DNA of 64,000 nt. It comes from Casuarina equisetifolia (taxonomy: Eukaryota; Streptophyta; Magnoliopsida; Fagales; Casuarinaceae). The position numbers and the translations under genes are program-made. Shown piece after piece: positions 61,301 to 64,000 of this stretch (positions are counted from its first letter, which is position 1; the number at the start of each line of letters is the position of its first letter). The stretch lies in assembly GCA_028551475.1 (NCBI GenBank), contig CM052356.1:3916001-3980000 (forward strand), in the 5' to 3' direction. The notes below the pieces were generated by a model, which did no database searches, was not told where the DNA came from, and saw only the letters and a list, made by a program, of their open reading frames with translations.

Positions 61301-62348
61301 AGCTTCACATTCTGTAATGAAATTCCCAGATGACTTGAAAAGCCCCTGTAATAAATTTAATTTATTATCAACGAAGGGATCGAAAAAAAGTGAAAAACAA
61401 GTTGTAAATATCAAGAAAGTATGTTTCACCTCAAGCGATGTGTTTTTCTGAGGGTATATCTCATTACCAATTTCCAAAGTAAATGTACCACTTGGTGGCG
61501 ATGGGATTTCCAAATGGCAGGAATCCAACAGATACTCACCCTCCTACAAAAACAAAGGGAAAAAAGAAAAGAAGATAGTCACAATAAGATAACACTACAA
61601 GTTACACTCCTGCATCCCAAATGCATACAGCAAATAAATCAAATAGACATGCAACAAATAAAAAGCTCCAAAAACTGTGAAATTGGAAAGTTACAACCCA
61701 TGCATCTTAAAATTTAGGTAAATCATCAACCATAAATTGGCTACTACTTAAACTTCCCTTAGCAAGAAATTTTATACATATAAATGCATTCAAATTTTGG
61801 GAACGTAAGAAGTAAGTTTCATTATATTGAAAGGCCTTTCGAAAAGTACCACAGAAAATTTGTACCTCGAGTTCCTTTCCATTGACCGACACAGAGAGCA
61901 GCTTCAGATCTTTTCCATCCAAAACCAGGGGAGACGAACAACCTATTTCACAGGAAAACGTTACCAGAAAGTAAGAGATAGAGAGAGGAGAGAGAGAGTA
62001 ATATCGACAGTTGTTCTTCCAAAGTATTACATAAGCGTCAAATCACAAAGAAAATAAAAAAGAAACAATACGTTCAAGTTACAATTGGTCACAACCCACC
62101 TTCAACTCTAGGAAGCACCCTTATTTTTGAAGTTACAATTGTCTTCTCTTCGCCCAAAGCAAATTTCAAATCCACCTGAAATCATAATTCTATAAGTTAG
62201 CAAACACAAGGGAAATACCCAGAAGTATACAATGAAGTATGCAGAAGTATATGCATACCGTTTCAAAGTAGTAATCAGGCGTCTTGTAGTCCTTCAAAAA
62301 GATTTCTTTTGGCGTATCCATTCTGGGTTCTTCAACTGGCCTTTGCAA
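55321..62348 (-). CDS. MPA1: M1 aminopeptidase, puromycin-sensitive/PepN type
   Basis: Zinc aminopeptidase that trims N-terminal residues from peptides; plant members have cytosolic or organellar forms (Arabidopsis relative MPA1, assigned from memory). Exons, 5' to 3' with high coordinate first: 62348-62259, 62175-62100, 61942-61866, 61543-61430, 61345-61271, 61190-61073, 60972-60760, 60657-60599, 60456-60429, 60267-60181, 60082-60057, 59757-59694, 59577-59497, 59285-59238, 59107-59089, ~58821-58805, 58683-58627, 58520-58411, 58325-58245, 58145-57962, 57640-57492, 57402-57264, 57155-57009, 56895-56814, 56723-56548, 56002-55775, 55688-55617, 55401-55321 (stop TAA). Motifs: GAMENKSLN (exon 9) and [11 protein letters not shown] with the third zinc ligand in SLKEGLTVF (exons 10-12). 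Start ATG is at 62,321 (MDTPKEIF); an upstream transit exon was not found. Oddities: one codon is lost just before GAMEN, a GC donor follows exon 15, and the exon 16 acceptor is not AG and VYEKG reads VYRKG. It may therefore be a young pseudogene. Confidence 0.88.
55504..55527. repeat. Poly(C) run of 24
   Basis: A homopolymer of 24 C lies in the last intron of the aminopeptidase gene (poly(G) on the coding strand). Length may be affected by sequencing or assembly error. Confidence 0.9.
58739..58768. repeat. (GA)n microsatellite
   Basis: A GA-rich tract lies between the damaged microexon 16 and exon 17 of the aminopeptidase gene, so it is a (TC)n tract on the coding strand. A similar shorter GA tract occurs in an intron at 61,979-61,998. 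Confidence 0.9.
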
Positions 62349-63400
62349 CTGAACAAATCAGCCTCCTGTTTGTTTGATTAGCCCTCTAACATGAGGTTGA
62401 GGAAAGCAGATAGACAAATCAGAAACTATAGCCCTGTCTTCACTCAAAAATCGACACGAAGGAATCAAACTTGCATGACATTTGAAGAAACCAATCGCGG
62501 AGCTTGGCCTGCTCCGATGATCAAATGCATAGGAAAAAAGTCAACTTCCCGAAGCGGTCATTCGGACATATAGATATAGGTGTCCCCACAAGACTAATAA
62601 TGGCATACGACGATTCAATTCCGGTTGGTGCTTCCGTCATTTCTTACATTGTACATAACCTCCTCGGCTTTCCTCGGATTAACAACTTCCCTTACTTTAA
62701 TACTTTCCTTTCTACAATAAGAAGAAGATTCCAAAATTCATCTCAACATCAATACAGTCCAATTACGCAGTCGGAATACAAGGATCATTCTCTAAGCTGC
62801 AAAAGTTGAATTGGCCGATCGAATCCAAGCCAAGACTTGCGCTTCTTCCGTCTAGCTATGATTAAGACAGGAAGAGAAACTCAACAACAAAAGGGACACT
62901 GAACCTTTCGTTCACAGAATAGGGTTTTACAAGAGTTTGAACTCATCTTCCATCTTTCTGTTCTCTTCACCCACCTCCCTTCCTGTCTCGTATAAGCATT
63001 TTCTTACAGACCATCATTACCTATCTCTTTTACAGACAGACTTAACACGCAATTCTCTTCCGTCCGTCGCAAACTGGTTAAACAACATCTAGTACACTGC
63101 CTCAGCAGCGCAGTTCCTCTGCTTAGCCAAGCCATCCAGCACGCGACATCCAACAAAGATATTCTAAACTACCTAATTTCTTATAAAGATGATTCCTTTT
63201 TAAAACCCTCGGATCTCAGGTACGATCTTTACTGGAATCGTTCCTATTTATTCAAACAAGAAGACAAAAATTATATAATTAGCAACAATGATTATAGATC
63301 TAGAAGATAAAACCGTAGATTCATTCTGAAATTGCTAAATGGTCCTGACTTTTAGCCGTTAGTTAGTGTTGTGTGTGGATCTGTTCAAGTTCAAGAGGAG
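62349..63400 (-). promoter_or_regulatory. 5' region of aminopeptidase gene, unresolved
   Basis: This stretch should hold the first intron, any transit-peptide exon and the promoter of the minus-strand aminopeptidase gene. The sequence before the 62,348 acceptor (gatttgttcag on the coding strand) is intron-like. No transit exon could be chosen. A plus-strand open frame of 101 codons lies at 62,504-62,809 and a shorter one at 62,391-62,573, neither of a known family. CT-rich coding-opposite sequence near 62,940-63,060 could belong to an untranslated leader. Assignment as regulatory is positional only. Confidence 0.35.
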
Positions 63401-64000
63401 GCCTTCATGGCTTCAGGCTGGACTGCAAGACTGGCGTATCGGCTAGCCCCATGAAACGGGCTTTATTGGACTGCCAAGGCGTCGGCCGCACAGCAGGATG
63501 AGCGGTAATAGGCTTACTGAAGACCCAAAGTAGGTTTGGGCTTTTGAGAGGCCCAAGTTGATAATGCTATCAAAATGAAATATATTCGAGCATATTACAT
63601 AATAAAGAAGACAATTTATTTTGAGTTAATTTTTAAATACTAATAAATTTTTTAATTTTGCATCAAAGTCTAGGTTTAAGTATAACATTTTCATACAAAG
63701 AATATTTCTTCATATTTAGAAGGAAAGTGCATATTAAAAATAGTGTGGCATTAGTTAGAAATCTTAAAAATACTCTTTATAATAAAAAAGAAGAAAATTC
63801 TCTTACTATTAAGTTGACTTTCAATATAAATGATATTTTAGCAAGAAATAAATGTCAAAATCACGTGATTTTTTTTTAATGACTTAAAATCTTTACCAAG
63901 CTTTATTTGATGGCTTAAACTAAAAAAATAAGAGTCCATCCCAAAATATACTTAATTTTGGTCATAAACACAATTAAAAAAATTGATATACTTGATTTAT
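63401..64000. other. Intergenic end of window
   Basis: A GC-richer patch at 63,380-63,560 (ggcttcaggctggactgcaag) gives way to AT-rich DNA with no recognised gene. A 73-codon plus-strand frame at 63,658-63,879 has low-complexity composition and no recognisable motif. Confidence 0.45.

Noticed and set aside
1..64000. tRNA, rRNA or other structured RNA genes
   Set aside because: None was recognised by eye on either strand. A tRNAscan or Rfam search would be needed to exclude them.

Overview
The window is nuclear DNA of a flowering plant, very probably a woody eudicot. Its genes have GT-AG introns. The families present are plant-typical (DC1 zinc-finger proteins, F-box/FBA proteins, vacuolar processing enzyme, plant-type M1 aminopeptidase), and the retrotransposons are Ty1/Copia, Ty3/Gypsy and LINE remnants. 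From memory the encoded proteins look closest to grape (Vitis) homologues. That is an impression and was not tested by any search.

Layout. Bases 1-5,324 are an AT-rich satellite array with a ~976 bp unit and nested 258 bp modules. The same satellite returns at 28,894-33,000. Between the arrays lie: a DC1 gene fragment cut by the satellite edge (5.3-5.7 kb); a duplicated block with a solo LTR and a second DC1 pseudogene (6.8-12.9 kb); an intron-containing VPS53 pseudogene (13.2-17.5 kb); a decayed Gypsy element flanked by ~0.6 kb direct repeats (19.9-24.3 kb); a ~0.7 kb tandem duplication (24.5-26.0 kb); a Copia tail (26.7-27.0 kb); and the last three exons of a vacuolar processing enzyme (27.8-28.4 kb). 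From 33 to 39 kb there is only degraded retroelement and duplicated sequence. A five-exon glycinamide ribonucleotide transformylase gene (PUR3/PurN) lies at 39.9-43.4 kb and carries three disabling lesions. The 45-51 kb stretch holds two F-box pseudogenes. The second is joined to an intronless SWP73/BAF60 fragment and a third unrelated tail. The 50.6-55.1 kb block is a second copy of the 6.8-12.9 kb block and includes a third DC1 pseudogene. The window ends with a 28-exon minus-strand M1 (puromycin-sensitive type) aminopeptidase gene at 55.3-62.3 kb. It is the only gene close to intact, and it shows suspicious changes at one microexon and beside its GAMEN motif.

There is no operon-like or pathway logic linking the genes. 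The unifying theme is decay. Nearly every recognisable gene is truncated, frameshifted or spliced to foreign sequence, and satellite, segmental duplications and retroelements fill the rest. This fits a pericentromeric or otherwise weakly constrained region (inference). All exon boundaries were read by eye from splice consensus and remembered family conservation. No alignment or database search was run.
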